Shown here: positions 51,703-59,650 of the stretch, in pieces
Position numbering within the stretch: position 1 is the first letter of the stretch
Layout of the letters: each line of letters opens with the position of its first letter
NCBI GenBank assembly: GCA_963781595.1
Contig: CAWAGG010000006.1
Location: 2,728,001 to 2,792,000 of the forward strand
DNA: 64,000 bases
Direction: 5' to 3'
DNA from: JBEDUK01 sp963781595
GTDB lineage: Bacteria > Actinomycetota > UBA4738
The notes under the pieces: generated by a model
What the model saw: only the letters and a program-made list of their open reading frames with translations
What the model was told of the DNA's origin: nothing
The model's database searches: none
Position numbers and translations under genes: made by a program

Positions 51703-53513
51703 TGGCCGAGCACGAGACGAAGCGCTTCGACGTCATCGTGATCGGTGCCGGCGGCGCCGGCCTGCGCGCGGCGATCGCGTCCGCGGAGGCGGGTGCGAGG
51801 ACGGCCCTGATCTGCAAGTCGCTGCTGGGGAAGGCGCATACGGTCATGGCCGAGGGCGGGATCGCCGCGGCGCTGGGCAACGTGTACCCGGACGACAACT
51901 GGCGGGTGCACTTCCGCGACACGATGCGCGGCGGGAAGATGCTGAACAACTGGCGGATGGCGCAGCTGCACGCGCAGGAGGCTCCCGAGCGCGTGATGGA
52001 GCTCGAGGGCTGGGGGGCGCTGTTCGACCGAACGCCGGACGGCCGCATCCTGCAGCGGGACTTCGGCGGCCACCGGTACGCGCGCCTGGCCCACGTCGGC
52101 GACCGGACCGGCCTGGAGCTGATCCGGACGCTCCAGTACCAGGCGATGCATCAGCCCATCGACGTGTTCATGGAGTGCACCGTGATCCAGCTGCTGAAGG
52201 ACGGCGAGCGGATCTCGGGGGCGCTCGCGTACCGCCGCGAGACCGGGGCGTTCGTCGTGTTCGAGGCGAAGGCCGTGGTGCTTGCGACCGGCGGGATCGG
52301 CAAGGCGTACAAGATCACGTCCAACTCGTGGGAGTACACGGGCGACGGTCACGCGCTGGCGCTCTGGGCGGGGGCGGACCTCATCGACATGGAGTTCGTC
52401 CAGTTCCACCCGACGGGGATGATGTGGCCCCCCTCCGTCCGCGGGATCCTGGTCACGGAGGGCGTGCGCGGCGACGGCGGCGTCCTGAAGAACAACGAGG
52501 GCAGGCGGTTCATGTTCGACTACGTGCCGGAGATGTTCCGAGCGGAGACGGCCGAGACCGAGGAGGAGGCCGACCGCTGGTACACGGACAAGGTGAACGC
52601 CCGCCGGACCCCGGACCTCCTCCCCCGCGACGAGGTAGCCCGCGCGATCAACACCGAGGTGAAGGAGGGACGCGGGACGCCGCACGGCGGGGTCTACCTG
52701 GACATCGCCTCGCGACGTTCGGCCGACGACATCCAGCGCCGCCTCCCGGGCATGTATCAGCAGTTCAAGGAGCTGGCCGACGTCGACATCACGAAGGAGC
52801 CCATGGAGGTCGGGCCGACCTGTCACTACATGATGGGCGGCGTTCGGGTCGACCCCGAGACGCAGGGGTCCACCGTGCCCGGCCTGTTCGCCGCGGGCGA
52901 GGTGGGCGGCGGGATGCACGGTTCGAACCGGCTCGGCGGGAATTCGCTCTCCGACCTGCTGGTGTTCGGCCGGCGGGCGGGCATGCACGCGGCCGAGCAC
53001 GCGCTGGGCACGGACGTGGAGCCTCGGGTCGACCAGGCGGAGGTCGAACGCCTCTCAGCCGAGGCGATCAAGACGTTCGACCATCCCCCCGGCGACAACC
53101 CGTACGCGGTACAGCACGACCTGCAGGAGACGATGCACACGCTCGTCGGGATCATCCGGACGGAGGACGAGCTGCGCAAGGCGCTGGACGAGCTGGAGGA
53201 GCTCAAACGGCGGGCCACGCTCGTCGCCGTCGAAGGGAACCGGTACTTCAACCCCGGATGGCACCTCGCGCTGGACCTCGGCCCGATGCTCACCGTTTCG
53301 GAGTGCATCACGCGAGCGGCGCTGGAACGCCAGGAGAGCCGAGGGGGGCACACCCGGGAGGACTTCCCGGGTCCGCGTCCCGAGTTCGCCGGCGTGAACG
53401 TCGTGATACGCCTGGCGCCGGACGGCGAGGCGCTGTCGGTGACGCGCGAGCCGCTCCCGCAGATGCCGGACGATCTCAGGGCGCTGTTCGAAGACGCGAA
53501 GGCGGCAACATGA
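51702..53513 (+). CDS. sdhA: succinate dehydrogenase flavoprotein subunit, Sdh1
   Basis: FAD-binding catalytic subunit that oxidises succinate to fumarate. The 603-residue protein has VIVIGAGGAGLRAAIASAEAG, the covalent-FAD histidine context KAHTVMAEGGIAA, VLATGGIGKAYKITSNSWEYTGDGHALAL (its ends), QFHPTGM, GPTCHYMMGGV and GMHGSNRLGGNSLSDLLVFGRRAG with the catalytic Arg. Length is typical. It overlaps the anchor gene by one base and the sdhB1 gene by four (ATGA), so the three genes are a coupled operon. It is diverged from the second flavoprotein in the same cluster. Confidence 0.95.
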   Translation: MAEHETKRFDVIVIGAGGAGLRAAIASAEAGARTALICKSLLGKAHTVMAEGGIAAALGNVYPDDNWRVHFRDTMRGGKMLNNWRMAQLHAQEAPERVMELEGWGALFDRTPDGRILQRDFGGHRYARLAHVGDRTGLELIRTLQYQAMHQPIDVFMECTVIQLLKDGERISGALAYRRETGAFVVFEAKAVVLATGGIGKAYKITSNSWEYTGDGHALALWAGADLIDMEFVQFHPTGMMWPPSVRGILVTEGVRGDGGVLKNNEGRRFMFDYVPEMFRAETAETEEEADRWYTDKVNARRTPDLLPRDEVARAINTEVKEGRGTPHGGVYLDIASRRSADDIQRRLPGMYQQFKELADVDITKEPMEVGPTCHYMMGGVRVDPETQGSTVPGLFAAGEVGGGMHGSNRLGGNSLSDLLVFGRRAGMHAAEHALGTDVEPRVDQAEVERLSAEAIKTFDHPPGDNPYAVQHDLQETMHTLVGIIRTEDELRKALDELEELKRRATLVAVEGNRYFNPGWHLALDLGPMLTVSECITRAALERQESRGGHTREDFPGPRPEFAGVNVVIRLAPDGEALSVTREPLPQMPDDLRALFEDAKAAT

Positions 53514-54271
53514 CGCGCGTGACGATGCGGGTGTGGCGAGGCGACCGCGAGGCGGGCGAGTTCCGCGACTACGAGGTCGAGGCGCACGAGGGCGAGGTCG
53601 TCCTCGACGTCCTGCATCGCCTCCAGGCAGAACAGGCGAACGACCTCGCGATCCGCTGGAACTGCAAGGCGGGACGCTGCGGCTCGTGCAGCGCCGAGAT
53701 CAACGGCCGCCCGAAGCTCACGTGCATGACGCGCATGAGCGAGTTGCCGCCGGACGAACCGGTCACCGTGGCGCCGATGCGGACGTTCCCGCTGATCAAG
53801 GACCTCGTGACCGACGTCTCGTTCAATTACGCCATGGTGGAGGCGATCCCGCCGTTCCGGCCGAAGCCGCGCGAGGCCGACGGAACCTACCGCATGCAGC
53901 AGGAAGATATCGAACGCGTCCAGGAGTTCCGCAAGTGCATCGAGTGCTTCCTGTGCCAGAACGTGTGCCACGTGATCCGCGACCACGAGGGCAACAAGCG
54001 GCACTTCGCCGGGCCTCGGTCGTTCATCAAGTACGCCGAGCTCGAGATGCACCCGCTCGACACGAACGACCGCCGCGAGCTGCTGCGTAGGCGGATGGGC
54101 CTCGGACTGTGCAACATCACGAAATGCTGCACCGAGGTGTGCCCCGAGGACATCCACATCACGGACAACGCGATCATCCCGCTCAAGGAGCGCGTCGCCG
54201 ACGTGAAGTACGACCCGATCGTCTGGCTCGGCCGCAGGCTGCGGCGCCGGAGCGCACCGGACGACGCATAG
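53510..54271 (+). CDS. sdhB: succinate dehydrogenase iron-sulfur subunit, Sdh1
   Basis: Electron-transfer subunit with three clusters. The 253-residue protein has the 2Fe-2S site CKAGRCGSC...C (WNCKAGRCGSCSAEING, then LTCMTR), and the 4Fe-4S/3Fe-4S pair in RKCIECFLCQNVCHVI and CNITKCCTEVCPEDIHI. It is coupled to sdhA1 by ATGA. The C-terminus is basic (RRLRRRSAPDDA). It ends 51 bp before the second complex's sdhC. Confidence 0.95.
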   Translation: MTRVTMRVWRGDREAGEFRDYEVEAHEGEVVLDVLHRLQAEQANDLAIRWNCKAGRCGSCSAEINGRPKLTCMTRMSELPPDEPVTVAPMRTFPLIKDLVTDVSFNYAMVEAIPPFRPKPREADGTYRMQQEDIERVQEFRKCIECFLCQNVCHVIRDHEGNKRHFAGPRSFIKYAELEMHPLDTNDRRELLRRRMGLGLCNITKCCTEVCPEDIHITDNAIIPLKERVADVKYDPIVWLGRRLRRRSAPDDA

Positions 54272-54292
54272 CGGTGCCGGCCGCGGGCGCGG

Positions 54293-54325
54293 TAGCGTGA
54301 CGGGGATGGACGTGAGGCGCTGATG
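54293..54325 (+). promoter_or_regulatory. internal -10 box with 5-codon leaderless ORF overlapping sdhC start
   Basis: TAGCGT (54293-54298), 7 nt, then ATG (54306) opening MDVRR, whose TGA (54321-54323) overlaps the sdhC ATG (54323) as TGATG. A GAGG inside this frame also sits 5 nt before sdhC and may be the ribosome site. This could be an internal promoter separating the two succinate dehydrogenase operons. Confidence 0.45.
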
Positions 54326-54730
54326 GCGACCCGGGCGACGCGCTCGAGGCGTTCCCGCTACGGCCGGCTCTACCGCGGCGGCGAGGGGCAGTGGACCTGG
54401 GTCGCGCACCGCGTCACGGGCGTCGTGATCATCCTGTTCCTGTTCGCTCACGTCGTGGACACCGCGGTGGTGGGCTGGGGGCCGGCCGCCTACGACAAGG
54501 TCATGGCCGTCTACCGGAACCCGGTGGTCGGCGTGCTCGAATACGTCCTCGTCGCCTGCGTGATCTTCCACGCGCTGAACGGCGTGCGCATCATGCTGAT
54601 CGACTTCTGGCCCCGGGCCGCGCTCTGGCACCGCGGGCTCTCCGCCACGACGCTGGGGGTCTTCGTCGCCGCGATGATCCCGATCACGATCATCATGGGG
54701 AACCGCATCGTGCAGGAGATCGTGCACTGA
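54323..54730 (+). CDS. sdhC: succinate dehydrogenase cytochrome b556 subunit, Sdh2
   Basis: Membrane anchor with three helices of the classical type; 135 residues. The N-terminus is basic (MATRATRSRRSRYGRLYRGG), followed by the SdhC signature WVAHRVTGVVIILFLFAHVVD with a heme His and IFHALNGVRIMLIDF with a second conserved His and the Arg. The last helix ends before NRIVQEIVH. Its stop overlaps the sdhD ATG (TGATG). Confidence 0.92.
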   Translation: MATRATRSRRSRYGRLYRGGEGQWTWVAHRVTGVVIILFLFAHVVDTAVVGWGPAAYDKVMAVYRNPVVGVLEYVLVACVIFHALNGVRIMLIDFWPRAALWHRGLSATTLGVFVAAMIPITIIMGNRIVQEIVH

Positions 54731-55200
54731 TGGCCACCGGCACGACCTCCACGTCCCCGGGCGCGGCTCCGGCCGGGGTCCCGCGCGAACGTCCGCGGCG
54801 GACCAGCCGCGAGCGGCCGAGCACGCGCGGCGAGTTCTGGTGGTGGATGTTCATGCGGCTCTCGGGCATCGTGCTCCTGGTGCTCGCCGTCGGGCACGTG
54901 CTGATCATGCACGTGGCAGGCTCCGGGATCGACCGCGTCGACTTCGGATTCGTCGCCGTCCGCTGGCAGCATCCGTTCTGGCGAACGTGGGACTGGCTGA
55001 TGCTCTCGCTCGCGCTGCTCCATGGGATCAACGGCTTGCGCGTGATCACGCTCGACTACGTCAGGCCAGCCGGGGTTCGAACCGCGATCAACGCGATGTG
55101 GGCGATCGTCGGCGTGACGTTGTTCGCCCTCGGCACGGTCGTCGTCTTCACGTTCAACGCGTGCGCCTGGCCGGGCGTCCACGTCCCGGGCTGCCCATGA
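54730..55200 (+). CDS. sdhD: succinate dehydrogenase hydrophobic anchor subunit, Sdh2
   Basis: Second membrane anchor of the Sdh2 complex; 156 residues with a 36-residue Pro/Arg-rich cytoplasmic head, then three helices (GIVLLVLAVGHVLIMHVAG, WLMLSLALLHGINGLRVITL, MWAIVGVTLFALGTVVVFTF). LLHGINGLRVITLDYV repeats the HGxNGxR pattern of sdhC, so heme or quinone ligands are present. It lies between sdhC and sdhA2, with 16 bp to the latter. Confidence 0.92.
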   Translation: MATGTTSTSPGAAPAGVPRERPRRTSRERPSTRGEFWWWMFMRLSGIVLLVLAVGHVLIMHVAGSGIDRVDFGFVAVRWQHPFWRTWDWLMLSLALLHGINGLRVITLDYVRPAGVRTAINAMWAIVGVTLFALGTVVVFTFNACAWPGVHVPGCP

Positions 55201-55216
55201 GGCTGAACGGGGCGCG

Positions 55217-56950
55217 ATGACCACCGTCCACACGTACGACGCCGTCGTGGTCGGCGCCGGCGGGGCCGGCCTGCGGGCCGCGCTGGAAGCTTCGGCCCGG
55301 GTGAAGACGTGCGTGATCTCGAAGCTCTACCCCACCCGCTCGCACACGGGCGCCGCCCAGGGCGGGATGTGCGCGGCGCTCGGCAACGTCGAGGAGGACT
55401 ACCCCGAGTGGCACGCCTTCGACACGGTGAAGGGGGGTGACTATCTCGTCGATCAGCCCGCGGCGGAGATCATGGCGGCCGAGGCGATCGAGCGGGTGAT
55501 CGAGCTCGAGCACTGGGGCTTCCCGTTCAACCGAACGCCGGCGGGGAAGATCGACCAGCGGCGGTTCGGGGGGCACACGCGCAACCACGGCGAGGCCCCG
55601 GTCCGCCGCGCCTGCTTCGCCGCAGACCGGACCGGGCACATGATCCTGCAGACGCTCTACCAGCAGTGCATCAAGCGCGACGTTCGGTTCTTCAACGAGT
55701 TCTACGTGCTCGACCTGATCATGCAGGATGGCCGCCCCGGCGGCGTGGTCGCCTACGAGCTCGCGACTGGCGAGATCCACGTGTTCCGGGCGAAGGCGGT
55801 CCTGTTCGCCACCGGCGGCTACGGTCGCGTGTTCAAGATCACGTCGAACGCGCACACGCTGACCGGCGATGGGATGGCGATCTGCTTCCGGCGCGGCATC
55901 CCGCTGGAGGACATGGAGTTCTTCCAATTCCACCCGACCGGCATCTACAAGATGGGCATCCTGATCTCCGAGGCCGTCCGCGGGGAGGGCGGCATCCTGA
56001 TCAACAGCGAGGGCGAGCGCTTCATGGAGCGTTACGCGCCGACGATCAAGGACCTGGCGCCGCGGGACATGGTGAGCCGCGCGATCTACCAGGAGGTCAA
56101 GGAGGGCCGCGGGATCGACGGCAAGGACTACGTCTACCTGGACGTTCGCCACCTCCCGCCCGAGGTGATCGAGACCAGGATCCCCGACGTCACGGAGTTC
56201 GCCCGCGTCTACCTGGGCGTCGAACCGACCCGCGAGCCGGTGCCGATCCAGCCGACCGCCCACTACGGGATGGGCGGGATCCCGACCAACGTGCACGGGC
56301 AGGTGGTGGTCGGGGCGGAGGAAACGGTCGTGCCGGGGCTGTTCGCCGCAGGCGAATGCGCCTGCGTGAGCGTCCACGGTGCGAACCGGCTGGGGACGAA
56401 CTCCCTGCTGGACATCGTCGTCTTCGGCCGGCGCGGCGGCATGGCCATGGCCGAGTTCGCCGCCGAAGCCGATCACCCGCACCCGGGCCACCGGCCGGAG
56501 CACGAGGCCGTCGCGATGCTGCGCGGCCTGCTGGGGGGGCCGAACGTCGAGTTCGCCGCCGACATCCGCCGGAACCTGCAGGAGCGGATGTTCGACCTGT
56601 GCGGCGTCGTGCGCGACGAGCCGGGGCTCAAGCGCCTGTTGACGATCGTCGGGGGCTTGCGCGAACGCGCGAAGCTGATCGGCGTGCAGGACCGTGGGCG
56701 GGTGTTCAACACCGAGCTGATGGAGGCGGTCGAGCTGGGGTTCCTGCTCGAGATCGCCGACACGATCGTCGAGGCCGCGCTCGCGCGCGACGAGAGCCGG
56801 GGCGGGCACTACCGGGACGACCACCCGCTCCGCGACGACGTGCGCTGGCTCCGGCACTCCCTCGCGTACCGTGAGGCCGACGGCTCGGTGCGGCTCGAAC
56901 ACAAGGACGTCAAGCTGGGACCGTACGTCCCGATGGAGCGGAAGTACTGA
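55217..56950 (+). CDS. sdhA: succinate dehydrogenase flavoprotein subunit, Sdh2
   Basis: The second FAD subunit, 577 residues, of the classical type: VVVGAGGAGLRAALEAS, RSHTGAAQGGMCAALGNV with the FAD-linked His, QFHPTGIYKMGILISEAVRGEG (its ends), PTAHYGMGGIPTN and VHGANRLGTNSLLDIVVFGRRGGM with the catalytic Arg. The C-terminal SRGGHYRDDHP block is complete. It is coupled to sdhB2 (ATG at 56950 overlapping the stop). It is clearly closer to the standard SdhA than to the Sdh1 flavoprotein located 3.5 kb upstream. Confidence 0.96.
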   Translation: MTTVHTYDAVVVGAGGAGLRAALEASARVKTCVISKLYPTRSHTGAAQGGMCAALGNVEEDYPEWHAFDTVKGGDYLVDQPAAEIMAAEAIERVIELEHWGFPFNRTPAGKIDQRRFGGHTRNHGEAPVRRACFAADRTGHMILQTLYQQCIKRDVRFFNEFYVLDLIMQDGRPGGVVAYELATGEIHVFRAKAVLFATGGYGRVFKITSNAHTLTGDGMAICFRRGIPLEDMEFFQFHPTGIYKMGILISEAVRGEGGILINSEGERFMERYAPTIKDLAPRDMVSRAIYQEVKEGRGIDGKDYVYLDVRHLPPEVIETRIPDVTEFARVYLGVEPTREPVPIQPTAHYGMGGIPTNVHGQVVVGAEETVVPGLFAAGECACVSVHGANRLGTNSLLDIVVFGRRGGMAMAEFAAEADHPHPGHRPEHEAVAMLRGLLGGPNVEFAADIRRNLQERMFDLCGVVRDEPGLKRLLTIVGGLRERAKLIGVQDRGRVFNTELMEAVELGFLLEIADTIVEAALARDESRGGHYRDDHPLRDDVRWLRHSLAYREADGSVRLEHKDVKLGPYVPMERKY

Positions 56951-57789
56951 TGGACGACCTGGAATTCTACGCGCCCGATCCCGACGCCGAGGACGAGCCC
57001 GAGTGGTGGGAGGGACCGCCCCGTGAGCACGGCGGCACGCGCCGCCGGCCCGAGGCCCCGGCCGGGTCACCGGCGCCTGGCCAGGTCGCGCTCACGATCC
57101 GGCTCCGGCGATTCAACCCGGAGGTTCGGCCGGACCCCTGGTGGGCCGAGTACACCGTGTCCGCCGAACCCACCGACCGCCTGCTCGACGCACTGCACGA
57201 GGTGAAGTGGCACCACGACGGGACGCTCGCGCTGCGGCGTTCCTGCGCGCACGGCATCTGCGGCTCGGACGCGATGCTGATCGACGGCCGGAACCAGCTG
57301 GCATGCAAGGTCCTCGTCAAGGACGTTGCGCCGAAGGTGACGGTCGAGCCGATCCGCGGGCTCACGGTCCTCAAAGACCTGATCGTCGACATGGAGCCGT
57401 TCTTCCAGGGATACCGCAGCGTGCTGCCGTTCTTGGTCAACGACGACGAGCCGCCCGATCGGGAGCGCCGTCAGAGTCCCGAGGAGCGCCAGCGGTTCGA
57501 CGATTCGACGAAGTGCATCCTGTGCGCCGCGTGCACCACCTCGTGCCCGATCTTCTGGGGCGACGGCGAGTACGTCGGCCCGGCGGCGATCGTGAACGCG
57601 CACCGGTTCATCTTCGACTCGCGCGATCAGGCCGCGCAGGAGCGCCTGGACATCCTGTCCGAGCGCTCGGGGGCGTTCCGGTGCCGCACGACGTTCAACT
57701 GCACCGAGGCGTGCCCGCGCGGGATCAAGGTGACGAAGGTGATCCAGGAGGTCAAACGGGCCGTGATGTTCGGCGGGCCGGGGCGCTGA
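56950..57789 (+). CDS. sdhB: succinate dehydrogenase iron-sulfur subunit, Sdh2
   Basis: The three-cluster subunit of Sdh2, 279 residues. It has the 2Fe-2S motif RRSCAHGICGSDAMLIDG, then LACKVLV, and CILCAACTTSCPIFWGDGEYVGPA with CRTTFNCTEACPRGIKV for the other clusters. The first 45 residues are an unusual acidic and Pro-rich extension (MDDLEFYAPDPDAEDEPEWW) not needed for the family fold. Stop 57789; it converges on the cupredoxin gene 30 bp away. Confidence 0.95.
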   Translation: MDDLEFYAPDPDAEDEPEWWEGPPREHGGTRRRPEAPAGSPAPGQVALTIRLRRFNPEVRPDPWWAEYTVSAEPTDRLLDALHEVKWHHDGTLALRRSCAHGICGSDAMLIDGRNQLACKVLVKDVAPKVTVEPIRGLTVLKDLIVDMEPFFQGYRSVLPFLVNDDEPPDRERRQSPEERQRFDDSTKCILCAACTTSCPIFWGDGEYVGPAAIVNAHRFIFDSRDQAAQERLDILSERSGAFRCRTTFNCTEACPRGIKVTKVIQEVKRAVMFGGPGR

Positions 57790-57819
57790 CCCCGACCTGC
57801 GGGCGACCCCGGCGACCGG

Positions 57820-58455
57820 TCAGGACACCTTGATCTTCACGGTCGGCGACCAGTCGCTCGTCTTGCCGGTCCCAGTGTTCTGCAGCAGCGCGCGGAACTG
57901 GTAGGTCCCGGTCCCACCGGTCGGCGTGTACGTGGCGCTCGTCTGCGAGCCCGTCCGATCGGTCATCCAGTCGGCCCAGCCGCCGCCGGGGACCTTGACC
58001 TGGATGTTCGCGTCGAAGCCCTTCGGCACCTTCCCATTCGCCCAGGTGATGGTGAAGACCGTACTGGTCCCGCCCTTCTTGGGCGTTGCGGTCGGCGCGA
58101 CCCGGATCGTCCCGCGCATGTCGGGGTGCTGCGTGCAGTGGTACGGGTAGGTGGCGGCCGCGGCGAAGGCGAACGTGTAGCTGTCCCCGCTCTTGATCGT
58201 CCCCGAGTACCAGAGCGCGACACCGTCCTGGCAGCAGAAGTCGATCCCGTCGCTGGTCGCGGAGTGCGGAGTGAACTGGTCCGTGTTCGTCCATTTCACG
58301 GACCCACCCATCGCCACGTTGAGCTTCGACGGTTTGAAGCCTTGGACTTGATCTTTGATGTCGACCGTCTTGGACGTCCCGGCCCACGCGACGCCACCCA
58401 CGACGAGCGTCGCGACCAGCACGAACGGCGCGATCCCTCGCGCGAGCTTTCTCAT
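57820..58455 (-). CDS. secreted cupredoxin (blue copper protein) with C-terminal beta domain
   Basis: A 211-residue exported protein. Signal peptide MRKLARGIAPFVLVATLVVG, then a plastocyanin-like domain with the type-1 copper ligands H64 (QFTPHSATSD), C107, H110 and M113 (YPYHCTQHPDMRG). A second, roughly 85-residue beta domain follows (STVFTITWANGK...YQFRALLQNTG), probably fibronectin-like. A Cys pair (DFCCQDG) lies between the ligands. It has AAGGGGG 7 nt before the ATG. It is probably an extracytoplasmic electron carrier; its partner is unknown. Confidence 0.88.
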   Translation of the reverse strand: MRKLARGIAPFVLVATLVVGGVAWAGTSKTVDIKDQVQGFKPSKLNVAMGGSVKWTNTDQFTPHSATSDGIDFCCQDGVALWYSGTIKSGDSYTFAFAAAATYPYHCTQHPDMRGTIRVAPTATPKKGGTSTVFTITWANGKVPKGFDANIQVKVPGGGWADWMTDRTGSQTSATYTPTGGTGTYQFRALLQNTGTGKTSDWSPTVKIKVS

Positions 58456-58560
58456 GTCGGAACCCCCTTGCTCCCCGATACGCGGTCAGCCGCCCGCTGC
58501 TCGCGGGCGAGCCTGGCATGGTACAGGGCCACGTGACATCGGCCCTTCGACCCTCCCGCG

Positions 58561-58576
58561 TAGTCTCGGGTGCGTG
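58561..58576 (+). promoter_or_regulatory. leaderless promoter of the isocitrate-type dehydrogenase gene
   Basis: TAGTCT (58561-58566), 7 nt, then GTG (58574). No ribosome site. Confidence 0.6.
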
Positions 58577-59650
58577 AGCCATCGCATCACCCTGATCCCC
58601 GGCGACGGCATCGGGCCCGAGGTGACCGACGCCGCGCGATCGGTGATCGCCGCCACGGGGGTCGACGTCGAGTGGGACGTCCAGCGCGCCGGCGCCGCGG
58701 TCGTGGACGAGGAGGGCACACCGCTCCCCGACCGCGTGTTTGCTTCGATCCGGGCGAACCGCGTCGCACTGAAGGGGCCGATCACGACCCCGGTGGGGAC
58801 CGGCTTCCGGAGCGTGAACGTCTCGCTCCGCCAGGACCTCGACCTGTTCGCCGCGGTCCGGCCCGTCTCGAGCCTGCCGGGGATCCCCTCCCGATTCCCC
58901 GGCGTGGACATCGTCGTGATCCGCGAGAACACCGAGGATCTCTACGCCGGGATCGAGTTCGCGAAGGGCAGCCGTGAGGTCGCGCTGCTGTGCCGCGAGC
59001 TCACGCAGCTCACCGGGATCGAACTGAAGCCGGACGCCGGCGTCACGGTGAAGCCGATCAGCGTGAGCGCCACCCGTCGCATCGTCCGGTTCGCGTTCGA
59101 CTTCGCGCACCACCACGGCCGGCGGCGCATCACGGTTGGCCACAAGGCGAACATCATGCGGCACTCGGACGGGGTGTTCCTCGAGGCCGCGACGCAGGTG
59201 GCGGCCGAGCGCGGCGACGTCGCGTTCGACGCCGTGGAGATCGACGAGCTCGCCTTGCGGCTGGTCACGGAGCCGGAGGCGTTCGACGTGCTCCTGCTGC
59301 CGAACCTGTACGGCGACATCATGAGCGACCTCTGCGCCGGGCTGGTCGGTGGGCTCGGCCTCGCGTCGGGCGCGAACCTGGGCTGGGAGTACTCGCTGTT
59401 CGAACCGGTCCACGGCAGCGCGCCGGACATCGCGGGGCGGGGCGTCGCCGACCCAGTCGCGACGATCCTGTCGGCCGCGATGATGCTCGCTCACCTCTCC
59501 GAACACCGCGCGGCGGCCGCGGTCCAGGACGGCGTCCGCGCGGTCCTGGCCGCGGGACATCCGCGCACGCCCGACCTCGGCGGGGACGCGTCGACGGCGG
59601 AGATGGCCGCCGCGGTCGCGGTCGCCGCGGCGTCGGCGGCGGTGCCGTAG
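58574..59650 (+). CDS. NAD-dependent isocitrate/isopropylmalate-family dehydrogenase
   Basis: Metal-dependent decarboxylating dehydrogenase of the isocitrate/3-isopropylmalate family, 358 residues. It starts MSHRITLIPGDGIGPEVTDA and has GPITTPVGTGFRSVNVSLR, VVIRENTEDLYAGIEF, the catalytic HKANIMRHSDG, NLYGDIMSDLCAGLVGGLG and EPVHGSAPDIAGRGVADP. The RENTEDLYAGIE and ITTPVGxGFRSxNV blocks favour NAD-isocitrate dehydrogenase, but isopropylmalate or homoisocitrate activity is not excluded. The C-terminus is Ala-rich. A second copy lies 4 kb away in the other orientation. Confidence 0.88.
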   Translation: MSHRITLIPGDGIGPEVTDAARSVIAATGVDVEWDVQRAGAAVVDEEGTPLPDRVFASIRANRVALKGPITTPVGTGFRSVNVSLRQDLDLFAAVRPVSSLPGIPSRFPGVDIVVIRENTEDLYAGIEFAKGSREVALLCRELTQLTGIELKPDAGVTVKPISVSATRRIVRFAFDFAHHHGRRRITVGHKANIMRHSDGVFLEAATQVAAERGDVAFDAVEIDELALRLVTEPEAFDVLLLPNLYGDIMSDLCAGLVGGLGLASGANLGWEYSLFEPVHGSAPDIAGRGVADPVATILSAAMMLAHLSEHRAAAAVQDGVRAVLAAGHPRTPDLGGDASTAEMAAAVAVAAASAAVP

